Positions 12,601 through 27,600 of a stretch of DNA of 64,000 nucleotides are shown one piece after another (positions within the stretch are counted from its first letter, which is position 1; every line of letters starts with the position of its first letter). The translations under genes and the position numbers were made by a program. The notes below the pieces were generated by a model. That model was not told the DNA's origin. It ran no database searches and saw only the letters and a program-made list of their open reading frames with translations. The DNA lies in assembly GCF_964656455.1 (NCBI RefSeq), contig NC_135717.1, positions 153,005,793 to 153,069,792 on the forward strand, written 5' to 3'. This stretch comes from Halichoerus grypus. Lineage: Eukaryota; Chordata; Mammalia; Carnivora; Phocidae.

Positions 12601-15600
12601 AGATACCCTTTCTGCACCTGCTGCCAAAGGGGTCGACCATTGGCATATTAATTCTTTTAGTTTCCTTTTTTTTCTAACCTTCATTTTCTTTTTTTTTAAC
12701 TGAAATACAATCACATCGAACATTGTGTAAGTTTAAGATGCACAATGGGTTGGTTTGATACATTGATATATTGCCATATGATTACCACCGTAACATTAGC
12801 TAACACCTCTATCCCATCACATTGCATTTCCTTTTTTGTGGTGGGATAATTTCCCTCTTTCAACCTGAGAACTGGCTGCCTTGTTTCTTTAGATAATTCA
12901 TTTGGGAAAAAGTTGCTTTAGGGGAGATTTCAAGATTTTCTCTTGGTGTCCATTCGTGTACACACACAGCCTCCCACTCCAAAACTCCGATCGTATGTTT
13001 GCCCACAAACAAAACCTTAATTTTAAGTAGACTTCATAGGTCACCTTCTTTAAAACTATAATAACAGTACCAGTAAGAAATAAAGAAATGAAAAATGTAT
13101 CTTAGCACCCGGGGAAGTGAACGTACGTCTTCTTAAATAAACCCCGGCCCAAACAGAAACAAATGAAAAAAAAAAAAATCATGTGTTTGGATGGGAATAC
13201 TTAATATCACAAATATATAAGATCTCCTAAAACTAATGCATATATTTAATACAATTGCAATTAAACTCATGGTCTCCTCACCCCATTTGGGTAAGATAAT
13301 CTTAAAATTTATATGGAAGAGCAATGTCTAGGAGATGCTAAGAAGATTATGAAAATAAAGATAGAGTTTGCCTTTTCAGATGTTAAATATATTTAAAATC
13401 ACAGTAGTAAAAGCTTGACATTGGAATAGAAGTAAATCAATAGATAATTGGAACAGAGCAGAATTCAGACTTAGATTCCAGATACATGGTAACTTAATAT
13501 ATGACAAAAGCGGTATTTCAGTTCAGTGGGAAAAGGAAGGTATTTTTTAAGTAAATGGTTATGACATAGCTGATTAGTCATCTGGATAAAAATAAAGTTG
13601 GACCCTTATACATAAATATAAATTCCAGATAGATTACAGATAGAAGTTTAAAAAACAAAACAAAGATCACAATTTTGTATTTGTCTATAAGCTAAAGTTT
13701 GGGAATAACTTTATAACCAATGCAAAAACATGACGACATAAAAACACATTGTGTGGGGTAAAAGATACCACACATACAAGTTGCAAGACAAACAGATTAG
13801 GAGAAAATATGTGTCAGAGATATGACAGATAAGGATTAATATCTATACAGAGCGCTCTTAAAAACTGATAAGAAAAATACAGAGCAGAAAAATGGTCCAA
13901 GAATATGAATATGTGATTCACAAAAGGGCAAATCAAGTAGTCAAAACATCTCTTTCTTTACATCAGCAGTCTGAGAAGTTCTCCTTCTCTGGCATGTCAA
14001 AGGGTGAGTTCACTTAAGGCTCGAGGATGGATGGAGAGGGTACCAAAACAATGACGTGGTTCCTGAATCTTCTTCTTCCCCACACAGACTACAGTCACTG
14101 TGGTGGGAAGCTTCCCTCCCAGACGCTCGGAGTGGGAGTGTGTGGTGAAGAACCTGGACACAGGCAGGCAGCTCTGCAGGGGTAGAAGTCCGCCAGGCCA
14201 GACCTGCGCGTGCAGCATCCCCACCAGAGCGACCTACAAAGGTAGGCGGACTCTTTGCTAGTTTTTTGTTTGAAAGTGAAGAAGGCAGGAGAACCTCCTG
14301 AGTCCAGATGGCCCAGGAAGCGAGTTGAATGTGAGGGAGTCTGTGTAGTCCCACCCTATAGATTCAGTCTCTGCCTACCTCCTGCTCTCCCTCCTCCCAG
14401 GACTCCGGCATCCCACTCTTACGTGTGAGTGGAGAATGACAGAGGAGGGGATGCTTGAGACGACAGTGGGGTAAAGCTAGAGATCATTGGGCTTCCCCTA
14501 CCCAAAGGGTTCAGATAATTCAGAGATCAGAAAAGCTGGGAATGCCCTTGATGAGAATGAGATGAGAAAATAGAACAGCTAATGTTCTATCATCTTAAGA
14601 TCATTGCATTCATTCAGAAAGGAAGTGTTTATTGAATATCTACTATGTGTTGGGCACTGTGCTGGGTGCTAGGGATACAGTGACCAAAAAAGACAGACCT
14701 GGTTCTTGCTCGCAGTATTTATAGCTTCTTGGGGTAGAGACAAGTAGATGACTTGTTACAATGAAGCATGTAAATGCATAGAGAGCCATGGGAAGTAGAG
14801 GAAAGGGGCACCTAACCGAACTTGGGAGGTGGCTGAGGGGACGAGGAAAACTTCCTAGAAGATGAATAGAGTGGAGCCAAAGAAAAGGGGGAGGAGCAGT
14901 CCAGGCAGAGACCAACTAGTGTGATGGCTAGAAAGAGAGAAAAAAGCTTTGTTTGAAAAGCCATAAGAGGTTCTATATGGTTCAGGCAAATGGGGTAGGG
15001 ACAGATGGAAAGCAATAGATACCAAAGAAGGCACAGAGTATCTGGTGTAAAGAGCCATTTACAATCAATAAATTTTTGTTGAATGAATGAATGAATGAAT
15101 GAATGGCTGCAGGTGGAGGATGGCTAGAAAAGGAAAGGAGTGAGCTGTGAAAAATCAGAAGGAAAGCTGTTGGGGTGATCCTGGTAGGGGGTGACTGTGA
15201 GAGCGGGTGCAGAGACAGGGATGGAGAGAAGTAGGCAGATTCCAGAGAATCTGGATGGTTATGAGTTATGGTGGACGCACTGAGGATTCAGGAATCCCTG
15301 TGGGAGAGAAAGACTAGAAGTAGGGTCACAAGATTGGTGCAGGCCTCCTAAAAAGGGGGAAAATCATGATGGACCTGAGTTTCGTGGTGAGAACTGGTGT
15401 TACTCGGTTCATCCCAAATCTCTCCAAAGGGAATTTGGAGCACGAGGCCAGAGACCCAAGCTTAAAAAATGCCTCTCAGCCACTGGGCTCTTGGTGACTG
15501 TTTGGGATCGAATAGCTTGGAAAATGATTTGTTCTCCACTTTTCTTTGTTTACCCTATGCAGCCTTTGTGATGGGCTTCTAGTTAATTTGCTCATTATAA

Positions 15601-18600
15601 TGCAGATCTTACTCATGTATAAAATCTGTTTTTCAAGTATTTGAGATCACCTTGTAAAGCCCTTTGGTCGCGTTTAGAGCCTCCATCCGTTGCACCCGAC
15701 CTCTGCCTGCCCTTTTCTTGGAATGCCTTGCATATTCTGAGCCAGCAAACAAACTCCCATCCCACCTCGTGCATTCAGCCAGCCGGTGGTCATTGCCAAA
15801 CCTCTGTCCGTGCCCTCACCCCTTTCATCAAATCCTGTTGCCCTTCTGCTTTGAAACCGTGGAGGAAGCATCACTTCCTTCGTAACGGTCCAAGCTCTTC
15901 GGGCACCCCCCACAGTCCCCACAGACACCCCCATCTGCGTAGCCAGGTGCTGCATGGAACTCAAACCACTCATGGGCTGTTTCCTTGAGTCCTGTCATTG
16001 TTGGGTTTTTCCACCTAAGCCATTTTATCTCTTGCAGAATCACTGTAAATGCTACCAGAGCAGAGATCAAATATATTTGTTTCCTTGTGATATTTCCCAG
16101 TAGTGTTTTGTGCATGGCTGACATGAAGAAAAGTACAACTTTTCCTGGTGTTCACCACTGAACATTGTAGATTCCACTGAAGTGTACTTTCCCTGGGAGT
16201 CTCTCTGGGCTTCCTGTCCGTATGTCCGTTCTCCTAACATTTACGAGCGGCTGTACCAATGCTCTTGCTGAGAGGTCACGCCAGCCCTCAGACCTCCTTG
16301 TCTTTACAGTTGAGGGTTATCCTTTCGTATGTAACCACTTTATGTGAGCAGAGTTGTATGTGGTATCCTGGCTTTCAGAATGAATTTTATCACTGTAGAG
16401 AAGTATCTTAAGTTAAGGGTTCTCAGACTTTGGGAATCACACACTAATAAAATTTCACTATAGAAAAGTAAAGGGTGCCAACAAACTTATGCCAACTTCT
16501 TATTTGGCTAAATGAAGCCTTTCATTTTTAAAGTCTCATCCTCTGTCTCCATTAACTCATAAAAGGAAGACAGTATCCTCCCAAATGGATGACACTGAAA
16601 ACCTCACCGAGGAGCACCGGTCCCTGGACACAGTGGGCTTCGAGGGGGCCGCTCCAGTCTCTGTGTCCAGCCCCGGCTGCATACAATCATGGCATGGGGC
16701 ACGTTGCCCACCACAGAGTCCCAGAGGCTCTCCAGGTGTGTTAAGTCAGGATATCGAGGCGCGTGGCTCTGGGATCTGTTTTCATCAGCTTCTCAAGTGA
16801 TTCTGATACACCCCTGGGATTGGGAATCACCTCGGAGAGAATATAGAAGTTGAGGACATACAGGAACAATGACATTTTTCTAATGCTGATTGAGCACGGT
16901 TTTTATCTTGTTACTTTATTCTTTTGAGGGGTTTCTACCCAGTGAGTATGTTTTCCAAAGCAAATAAGAAAACTTTTTATCATAGATTTGGCAACAGTTG
17001 ACTCTAAGAGGATCATGGAACCCAGCCCATGGGAAGCACACTTAGAGTCTGTTAGGCAAATATCGGCAGTGTGGATTTTGCTGAAGCTACAGGATTTTTG
17101 TCTCCAACATTCTGGTTATCATGTTCTAGGCAGTTCTTGCTCGGTGACTTGTTTTATTCTTATGCCGTGGCCAATTACAAGCTGAGATAGTGATCCCGGG
17201 GAGAGTATGAGATGTAAATGGGCTGTAAAATGGCTTTTTCCTAGTGATTATCCATGGGAGGCTTGGAACGCGAGGTGGGCCTGGGTCTGTTTGGAGGCTT
17301 GTGCTTGCACTTCAGCTGCCTGACGCGAACGGCCCCCGGGAACGAACCACATGCCAGCAGCTGGGACACCCCACCCTCTGTGCAAAGGAGGCAAAAATAT
17401 TTATTTTTTGCATTTACAGCTTTGCTTGACGATAGCGGGACTCCATCGTAAATGACATTTTTTTCCCCTTTGCTCCAGATGTTTTGGTTGTCAACGTGAC
17501 ATTCTCCGTCGGTTCTTGGCATTTATCAAAAAGATTCAACTTTACCAACTGCTCGTCATTAAGAGAGTAAGATTTTATTTGAAATTTAAATATTCTTTCA
17601 TTGGTTTTAATTTATTTGTTTGCTTTATGCCTCCATTTCCTCCGTAAAGAACTCTTTTGTGGAGTAGAACTTTCTAAAGGGCCTTTTGGAGCATGGCCTA
17701 ACGGGAGATAGGAGGGCCCCTGAGCTAATAAGCTGGCTCATTCAAGCCCTAATAAGTAAGGTGCAGCAGCTAAGGAACAAACAGCTGTGCTTAAGTGTTC
17801 CTACCAATAGGGAAATACGTTTTCGCCAGACCAAGAGATGCCTTCAAGTGAGTACAGCGGGGTGGGGAGGGGGGGCTGTTATGTTCTCCCCTGATCAGAA
17901 CGGCTTTGGGAATTTGAGTCAAGGTAGAGGGTGTGAGCATGAGGCAAGGGAAATCATCAAGGAGAAGGAGAAGATGAAATCTCTTCCATCGAAAGAACAT
18001 GTTAATTCCCACCCAACCCACCCCTCTCCCCCCACCAACCTTTTTGTACCACCTTTGGCCATGTTGGACTACGTACCCCCCTGAGTTAGGGCCACACCAC
18101 ACTCCTTGCTTCTAAAGTAGAAGAAGACAGGGAGGAAACGTGTTTCTCAGATTCCTGATTTTCCAGTTGAAAGATGGGTTGGAGGTTCCCATGGAAACAA
18201 CGGGAAGCTGTATTATTAGTGATTCTGTAGTTCATTCAGTCGTTTGATTGACCAACTCTGTGGGTATCGAACACGAGTTTCGTTTGGCCTGGCCTGAGAA
18301 TCACTGTTGCTAGGGGGAAAATGAATTCAGGCTTGAAACTGAGTTGGAGGGCCCCCCCTACTGCTGGCCGAATAGAAGCCCCTGGACCCTGTCTTCACCA
18401 GGCACTCTTAAAGAGGGATCAAATTCAGTTATTTCTAATAAACTGGATGCATTTTGGGAGGGAGAAGAAACCAAACTTGATACAGAAAGCCTCGGAAGTC
18501 TGTGGAAATAGGAAAAAAGGGGGAGAGTTACAAAGAATTTTATAGCTCAAAGAGAGCTGAAACATAAAGCAGGTCCTCCCTCCCCAGTGTAGAGGCCAGG

Positions 18601-21600
18601 CGGAAGGAAGTGACTGGCCCTGGGTCCCACAACTAGGTAATTACGAACCAGCTGCTCAGACGCACAGCTCCCTAGAGGGTGAGTGTGCCCTGTCCTTGAG
18701 TACTTACTTCCCTTAGTAAAGCACTCAGTACAGAACTCACACCGGAGGGGCATCAAATGCAGATCACAAGCCTGCTTCTAGCTCACTTAGGTGGCTGGAT
18801 AAACACTTCAGTGAGCCTGCGTTTCCTCCTCCCATCAAAGCTGCAGTTCTCTCTAGATCGGAGTCACAGAATGCTTTGGCATTTCTTGAAGACTCTAAAA
18901 TACGAGCGGTGTCCCCGCTCCCTGCACTGGTCCTCTTGCTGTCCCAGGCTGACCTCCCATGGCTGTGTTTCCAGACCAACCTCAGTTTCTGTTTCTATTG
19001 TTCCTTCAACTCCGATTTTCCTATGACAAGCTTTTCAAGTCCTCCGCTGTTATCCTCACGTGATAGGTTATTTGATTAGTAGACACAGTTCTTCCTTAAT
19101 TTGATTAAAAAGCAAACAGTGGCGCCCCCTTCCCTCTATTGCCAGGCGATACTTTTGGTCTCGCCTCTTCCAGGCAGTTGAGGGGTGTTACTAGTCCAGC
19201 GAGGGAGGGCGTGCTGAACTAGGGGTGGAGAGAGGGAGGTCAGTCTCCAGAGGGAAACTTCCCTGAGGGTAGACAAATAGCAGAACCCGATTCAGAAACA
19301 GAGCCGATGGGTTCCTGTTATCTACCAGCTCGGCAGGTGACCCCAGCTTCCGGTTTCCATGGCAACAGCCCTGCAGGTATGATGACGGTCCATCAGCCCC
19401 GGGGGTTGCCCAGAGCAGGGCACAAATTCGGTGCTCTAGCCCCAGCCTCAGAGGACTGTTCTCTCTCCCCTGGGTTCATCAGTCTGTCCAGGGCTTTGGT
19501 TGTTGTTGTTGTTTTCCCATCTTCTTTTAAATGCTTGCACACCACATCACAGAGGGAAATTCTAGGATATGAACATTTTCCTAAAAATGCAGGAATTAAG
19601 TTGGTTTTCCGTTTTGCCAGATGCCCAGTATGTATTGGAACTGGCTGTGCTTGGTGTAAAAGTGAGAGAAGGTGTATCCACCCCTTCACAGCTTGTGACC
19701 CTTCTGATTACAAGCGAAACCAGGTAAAGTACCATTTTTGTTATTATAAGGTTTTACCAAAAATATATGTTTGCGGCCACCCAGTCCCAGTCTGTCTTTT
19801 GTGTTTGTTTCAAGCTCTAAATTTCCCATCTGTTTGGATGTTGTTGAAGGGCTGTTCTTCATTTCAGGAACACTGTCAGGTTGCTGTTGAGAAACGGACA
19901 CCACCCAAGACAGCAGGAGGAGGAAGATTCGTGGAGAATAAGAGTAATAGGACCCATCAGGGCTTGCAGGTCAGACCCTGGTTTTGGACTCATAATGGAA
20001 AAAATTCCCCTTTTAAATGACAATAACAACTCCTCCTACTTTGGGTTCCTTTTAAAAATTCCTTGTTTTACTTTCTACCAAAATTCCCTTTTTTACCTTT
20101 GATTTTTAACCAAGTTTCACTTAATTGGCTCATACACGAAAGGCTGCACGCTCACATAAAAGAAATTAAAATTCGGTAATTATGAAAAATGATATCGTTC
20201 CAGTAGGAGTAAAATTTTCAAGGTGACTTCACGGCTCACTCTGGAGGAGTTAGAAGGAAGCAGATAGCACCCGGCACTGAGGGGATTTCAGTTTGAACCT
20301 CGCATTGCAATGGCATTCCTGGGGGTTACGTGGGGTGAGGGGAGTCTATGCAAAGGATACAAACTCCTTCAGATTGCCTCTCTTTACTTTGTAGAGGTGA
20401 TCTGACCCATAGTTAATAGTGCCAAAGCAAAGCGTTGTGTCTTATGAGATATTTATTTATGTATGTATGTATGTATGTATGTATGTATGTATGTATTTAT
20501 TTATTTATTTTAACTCTCCATTTCCCCAAAATTTTCTTCATGAAAAAATATTTTCTATGAAATTTCCTTGGAAATTCCTCTGATTTTCTTCGTAGCACAT
20601 CACCAAGTTCAACCAACAGACATGTTTGAGAAGAAAGGATATGACAACCTAAACGTTCTGGGCAAAGAATAGTGCCTGTGCTGGGAGTGGCTGGCTCCCC
20701 CGAGCCAACGGGAGTGAATTGAGCATGTACTATGTGGTGACAAACAAAAAAGGATAGGTTCTTGCTCTTATTAATCTGGAGGTCGAGCAGGAGCAGACAA
20801 ATTAAAACACAACATTTCTTTTTCTAAAAAAAGGCTCTGTTTTCTATTTCATGATTAATCTATGGTTTTGAGTTATCCATTTGCTGGTATTTAAGGTCAA
20901 GTGCCAATATGGATCAGTAGCACATTTTTCATCGCTCCTGAAAAGTTGATAGTAACTTTAGGTGAATAACTAACAGGCAGAGGGAATGTGAATCAGAATG
21001 GATTATGAAGTTAATTAAAGGCATTAGAAAGGCTTGGTGGGCCGATATCTCCAGATTTGAAGTCTTCGAGGTTTTATTAAGGGATGGGCTAGTACTCTTC
21101 TCTTCCCTTAGCTTATAAAACTAAGACATAATGACAGGTATTTGGATCAAGGAGGCAGTGGCTTTTTAAAATAATCAAATTTCTCTTTTGTTGTTGTTTT
21201 AGTTGTTTCTTTTCAATTTTAGTAAGGTACACCTAACAAAATTCACCACCTTTGCCACTTCTAAACGTACGGTTCAGAAGTGTTAAGGACATGCACGCTG
21301 TTGTGCAACCGTCACCACATTCCATCTCCAGAACACACTTCATCTTGCAGAACTGAAACTTTGTACCCCTTAAAAAATAACTTCCCGTTTTCTATCCCCT
21401 CCCCTCCCTGCCAGTCCCTGGCAACCACCATTCTACTTCCTGTCTCTATGAATTTGGTTACACTAGATACTTCATCTAAGTGGAATCATATAGGAATTGT
21501 CTTTTTGTGATTGACTTATTTCATTTAACATAATGTCCTCAAGGTTCATCCATATTATTAGCATGGAACACAATTTCCTCCCTCTTGAAGGCTGAAAAAT

Positions 21601-24600
21601 ATTCCACTGTATGCACATACTACATTTTGTTTATCCGTTCATCTGTGGATGGGCACTTGGGTTGCCTCTCCCTTTCGCCTGTTGGAAATAATGCTGCTAT
21701 GAACATGGGTGTGCAGATATCTCTTGAGGACCCTGTTTTCAATCCTTGTGGGTATATATCCAAAAGGGGAGTTGCCAAATCATATTGTAATCCTGTTTTT
21801 AATTTGGGGGGGGATGTCATGCTGTTTTTCATAGTGTCCTGCCATGTTACAGTCCCACCAACACTGGACAAGCATCCCAATTTCTCCACATCCTTCCAAC
21901 TCTTGTTATTTTTGTGGTTGTTTTTATGGTAGCCATCCTAAGTGGCTGTAAGGTGGTATTTCATTATGGATTTGAGTTTCTTTTCCCTAAAGATTAGTGA
22001 TGTTGAGCATCTTTTATTGCGCTTGTTGGCCCTTTGTGTGTCTTCTTTGGAGAAATGTCTATTCAAGTCCTTTGCGTATTTTTTAATCAGGTTGTTTTTT
22101 GTTGTTGATTTATAGTTCTTTATATATTCTGGATATCAACCCCTTACCAGATACATGATTTGCAAATATTTTCTCCCATTCCATAGGTTGCCTTTTCAAT
22201 CTGTTGATTGTATCCTTTGATGCACAGAAATTCTTAACTTTGATGAAGTCCAGTTTTTCTTTTTTTTTTTTTTTATTTTGTTGCCTGTGCTTTGGTTGTC
22301 CTATCCAAGAAATCATTGCCAAATCCAATTTCATGAAGCTTTTCAGCCATGTTTTCTTCTAAGAGTTTTATATTTAGATCTTTAGTCCATTTTGAGTTAA
22401 TCTTCATATATGGCATAAAGTAAGGGTCCAGCTTCATTCTTTTCCATGTGGATATCCAGTTTTCCCAACATTACTTGTTGAAAAGACGCTTCTTTTCCCA
22501 TTTAATGGCCTTGGCACCCTTATCAAAAATCATTTGACCAGATATGCAAGGGTTTACTTCTGGCTATCTGTTCTGTTCCACTGGTCTATATGTCTGTCTT
22601 TATACCCATATCACACTGTTTTCATTACTATAGCTTTGTAATAAGTTTTGAAATCAGAAAGTGTGAGTCCTTCAACTTGGTTCATCTTTTTCAAGACTGG
22701 GAAAAAGTTAAACTTTTATTTTGAGGTAATTGTAGATTACATGTACTTGTAAGAAAATAAGACAGAGAGATCTTTTGCCCAGTTTCCCCCAATAGTAACA
22801 TCTTGCAAAACCATCACACAATATCCCAACCAAGATACTGACAGTGACAAGAGTCAAGATACAGAACAGCTCTATCACCACACCCCCTTTCCTCCTCCCT
22901 CCTACTCCCCATTTCTGACCCCTGGCATCTACTGATCTGTTCTCCATTTCTATAATTTTATAATTGCAAGGAGTCTATATAAATGGAATCATCCAGACAT
23001 GCCCTTTTGGGATTGGTCTTTTTAACTCAACATAATTCTCTGGAAATTCATCCAAGTTCTTTTACAGATCAATAGTGTGTTCCTTTTTATTGCTGAGTGG
23101 TAGTCCAGGCAATGACTTTTAAAAATTTCTTTTATGTTAGTGTCTTCCTGTGCCTTTTGACCTTTGACACTGGGTGGTTAAAGAACTGGCTGGGTTACCA
23201 AGTGGGCAGGACAAGTCTGAACATAACCAAAAGCCCAGGCCTGTCTCCAGTGCTGCTGTGTGAATGACCCTTCTTAGTTTGCAGAAAGGTATTTTGTTGA
23301 TCCTGGAATGTTTTCTTTAAATATGTGGCTCAGAACAGAATCTCGATTTCGGTTCCTAGGGAGTGGCATAGTATTACTGGTCCCGGGGGGGTTTCTCATG
23401 CTCTGGCGTGTACTGCTATCTTTCATTATCATGTGGATGTGTAACTCCACGTTTCCAGTTTGGGTCCTGTGTTGGCCTTGAATGGAGTACTGAACACTTT
23501 TCCTAGCAGAGAAGGCACTGAGAGCTCTCCCTCAATGCATCTTCCCACATCACCCATGTCCCGAGTGCTTCCTGCGTGCCAGGGGCTGGGATGGTGCAGA
23601 CATGCTGGGATAGGAATGGTGCAGACATGCTTTTAGGCTTCATGATGCTGAGCTGGAGTTGATTCTTACTACAGGTGTATATTGAGCACCTAGTCGATGC
23701 CATTATATTGAGCTTCGTGGCTACAATGAGGAGGACACAAATGAATCCGGCACATGTCTTGCCAACAGTCTCAAGAATCTTGTACATGAGTACATAAGTA
23801 AGAATATAAGATAAAAAATATTAACATAGGAGAAGTACCAGAAAGTACACAATCTCAGAGAGCCTGGCTATTCCCGCAGCCTCGGCTTAGTCATTCCTGT
23901 TTATTTAAGCCCAGTGCCTGGCAGCTAAAAACACTTAATCAGTGTAGTTGGTTAAGGTTTTGATGGATGGATGGATTGATAGACAGAGATGGCATTTCAG
24001 CCAACAGTTGAGGGACGAGACTCATGGAGACAGAGGAGTGGGTATTCTGAGCAGAGGGGCTAGTATTAGCAAAAGATAGTGGGTCGCCAGAAAATTCCCA
24101 GTCATCCATACCTGAGGTCCAGGAGACCCAAGTAATTCAGTCTGGCTGGAGCAGAAGGGTACAGGAAATCCTGGGACACAGGGCTGACATGACCCCGTAG
24201 CCGGCATCTGGGGGGGCCTTACACACCAGGCCGAGGAGCTTGGGGTTTGTTCTTCAGCAGCCACAGAATGCTACTCAAGACATTTATCTTTTAAGGTGAG
24301 AATTTGCTCATCTAAGGACGTGGCACTTAGGAGACAGAGTTTCTGGTGTCTTGGGTTGGGCGGGTTGCCCTCATGCTGTTTCATGCCCCTATCCCCAATC
24401 CCTTTATCCCAGCTACAAATATGTGTTGTCATTTATCGGGGAGGGGGCTGCATTAAGGAAAGGCACCACCAAAACAGGGAAATGAACTCAAAACCCGATG
24501 TTTGCCCTTTGGGTGAGAAGTATTTTCAGCTGTAGAGGCCAGTCTCTCTCAGATGGTTGGCCCTGTGGCCCTGCACTCACCTCTCTTCCTTTTCTTAACA

Positions 24601-27600
24601 GTCTTCCACCTGCTGAGAGAACTGGCCACTCTCCCTCTCCTGTTCGCACAGAAAGGTTGTGCAGATCTCTGATATGATGTTGTTCTCGTATTTGTTATTC
24701 TTCGCCGTCTGCTTATCTTGGTCGGGTGGAAATACACCCTACAAAGCCGTGTCTCCTGCTCTCGAGGGACCTACATTCACAGTGTTCTTTCTTTGTCTTC
24801 CTCACACCCCCTCTTCTCGTCCTCCACCACTTCTGAATGTGCATCCTAATTTCTCACAGGCGATCCAAATCGACTCCTTCGGAGACTGTGCTTTTAACAG
24901 TGAAATTAAGTTGAAGATCTACCTTGTTGAGTGGCTTCTGTGGGCCTAGCAGTGGGCTCGGTGCCATGGAATGCACTGGCAACCGTTCATTTATGCATTC
25001 ATTCAAAATGTGTTTATTGAGCACTTACTGTGTGCTGGACAGGTGGGCGAAGTGTGTGCCCTCGAGCTTACGCTGTGACACTTACAATATTTTGGAGGAA
25101 GTAAAACTCATTGTCGTGAAGCAGTTGAGTGTGTACAACAGAAGATGTAAGAAGGTGTACAACAGAAGATGGTGACCCTTAGTTGCTGAGCCTGTGCTAT
25201 GTCCTGAGCTCAGAGTATCTCTATGTAAGCCTCACAGTGGACCTATTTTCCCCATTTTATAGGCAAAGAGATGTTGGCTTGCAGAGGACTGGTAGGTTGT
25301 AAATGATAAGCAAGAGCTTTGAACCTAGGCAGTCTGACGCCAGAGCCCACAGTTTTAACCACTACTCTACACTGTATGACCTCAGTGAATATAAGCAAGT
25401 ATTAAATGATGTGGAGTTGCTGATATGAGTCAGTCTGGAAGGGAGAGAACTAACACTGGCTTCTCGTGGCGTTAGACTGGCACAGCCTGTCCCACGTGTG
25501 GACAAGCGTGGGTGGGCCGAAGACCTCCAGCCGGGGCAGGTGCATTAGCCTCAGAGCCTCCGGAGAGGGGAGGGTGGGCGTGGTGAGAGTGGAGGATGCA
25601 GACCCAGGCAAGACTAGCATCTTCTCCAAGACGGGGAGAGCAAAAGAGGCCCAAGATGGGAAACTGAGGTCTGGAGGAGAGTGGAGCAGCAAGAGCTCCG
25701 TGCTGAAGTCAAAACTCAGCCGAGGGGTGGATTTGGAGTGGCTGGGTCTAATTTACAGTCAGGGGTCTCTGCCGGGCTGGAGCCGCCCGCCCTGGTCATG
25801 GAGTCCCAGTCACCCAGGCCAGTTCTGAGTTGCCACACTCGGAAAGTTCAGTGGCCAAGAGTAACAACTTTGTGGAGTGGCCTTGGCAGCCCCGCCTGGG
25901 GCCAGGTCAGCCTCCCCTTAGAGTCCCCAGGTCAGTGAAGTGAGCCTTGGTCTCTTAGCACAGGACCTTGGTCTGTCATCTTCTGGTGTGTCTCAGTTGC
26001 CACTCTGACTCTTGGTACGTCCTGGGACCCACCGGAGATTGGAGGTTATATCCCAAGTTTCCTGGGGTCTATGTTGGGGCCCCCATGAGAGAACATTCAC
26101 CTGGGGGCTGAGCATCAGATGCATGACCATGCTGTTCTATCTAGTGCTCTTATTTTTCTTCGGCAGGATTGTATTTTCTTTCAGTATCTCACCTCCTTTT
26201 ATACTTTCCCATTTCCGCTGCTGGTCACCGCTTTTTTCGATTTCTACATTTCATGAATACATTACTTCTGTCCTTCTGAGTCATTAATAAAGATGTTAAA
26301 TAATTCTGAACCAAATATTCACTCCTGTAGGGCCCTACAGGACACTTTCCTTTAATTAGTTGTGCTACCTTTCATCTCTCTAATGTCCTTTGGTTTCAGA
26401 TTTCCAGCTGGTTTTGAATTCATGTGACTTTTTATCCAGTTCTGTTTGAACTAATTTCACCAGTGAAACTCTGAGAGACGTTTTACTGAGCGTTGATTCA
26501 GGTCCAGGCCTACCGAGAGCTCTGCTATATTCAGATTTTTTTTTTTAAACAGATTAATAGAGTACAATTTGGTCTTAATAAACGGAGCCTTCCTAATGCA
26601 CCTCTTTCCAATATTCTTTTCAATCATAGCAGTATTTTCTCCGTTAATGTCATGGTAATTTGAATTGTGTTGACGTCAGACTTCACAAAAAGTACTCTTA
26701 CTGTCAGAAGTGATCCTTTTAGACCTTTTCAGAGAGAGCTATTTCTTAGTGGCTGTGCTGTTTCCAGTGTCTTACAGTGACTTTGTTTTAAGAAAATAAA
26801 AATAAGTGGGTGTTCTGTAATCACCTAATTAACCAGTTTCTAATGTGCTTTCATACACAAAATAGGGAGTAATTTAAACTGGTGAGGGACCAGAATTCAT
26901 AGTGTTTTATTAAATAATTTAAAATTGGGCAGCCATTTAAAAAGAACTCTCATGTCTTTAAAACGTAACTGACAAGAAGTGGACTATTATGAGGTTAATT
27001 GCTGAACAACACAGGTTGTGAAGGTTACCATCAGTGGTATTTGGCGCATGGAAATCCTTGGACCTAAGATGAGGGTGCAATCCTACTGTATGGCTGGAAG
27101 AAGGCATCTCTTTGTATCAAAGTAGATTCTGGTTTTTTTTTTTTTTTTTTAAAGATTTTATTTATTTATTTGACAGAGAGAGACACAGCAAGAGAGGTAA
27201 CACAAGCAGGGGGAGTGGGAGAAGGAGAAGCAGGCTCCCGCTGAGGGGGCAGCCCGATGCGGGGCTCAATCCCAGGACCCTAGGATCATGACCTGAGCCG
27301 AAGGCAGATGCTTAACGACTGAGCCACCCAGGCGCCCCAGATTCTGTTTTTAAATTAACCCCTTCTGTGTGTCAGCTCAGGGGGCCCACTACTTCATACC
27401 AGGCTGTGAGATTAACTCTTGATTAAAATATAAAAATAGATCTAAAATAAGTGTGTGAAACATTTGTCGGGAGGTCATTCTTTGCCTTCTGTCTGTACGG
27501 GATTTTTAAAAACCTTTATCAGTAAAAATAGAAAATGTTATAGTTCTAAGAATTGTTGCAGCCATATGGTACAGCCATATAGCTACCCTCTCTCTCTCTT

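Larger units (their letters stand above)
6661..14087 (+). other. PLXNC1: PLXNC1 intron, 7.4 kb
   Basis: Intron between the PSI-1 exon and the spacer. It is made largely of old LINE sequence: L2 at 6773-6895, L1-like AT-rich sequence 8640-10860, L2 at 11030-11990, and L1 pieces at 12690-12830 and 13150-13960. A G13 homopolymer sits at 7660-7672. I see nothing recognisable at about 6900-8640. Confidence 0.9.
14242..17478 (+). other. PLXNC1: PLXNC1 intron, 3.2 kb
   Basis: Contains an inverted L2 3' end (14597-14760), a TGAA run (15078-15103) and a piece that resembles a hAT-Charlie element near 16765-16850. No other coding or RNA feature is seen. Confidence 0.9.

Noticed and set aside
19307..20020. 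237-codon open frame as an independent gene
   Set aside because: It simply spans two PLXNC1 exons, their open 144-base intron and flanking intron; the ATG region at 19307 shows no protein-like features.
22110..22334. Minus-strand frame with L1 ORF2-like residues as an active gene
   Set aside because: It is a short remnant of the ORF2 C-terminal part in a truncated, interrupted element; no reverse transcriptase or endonuclease region remains.
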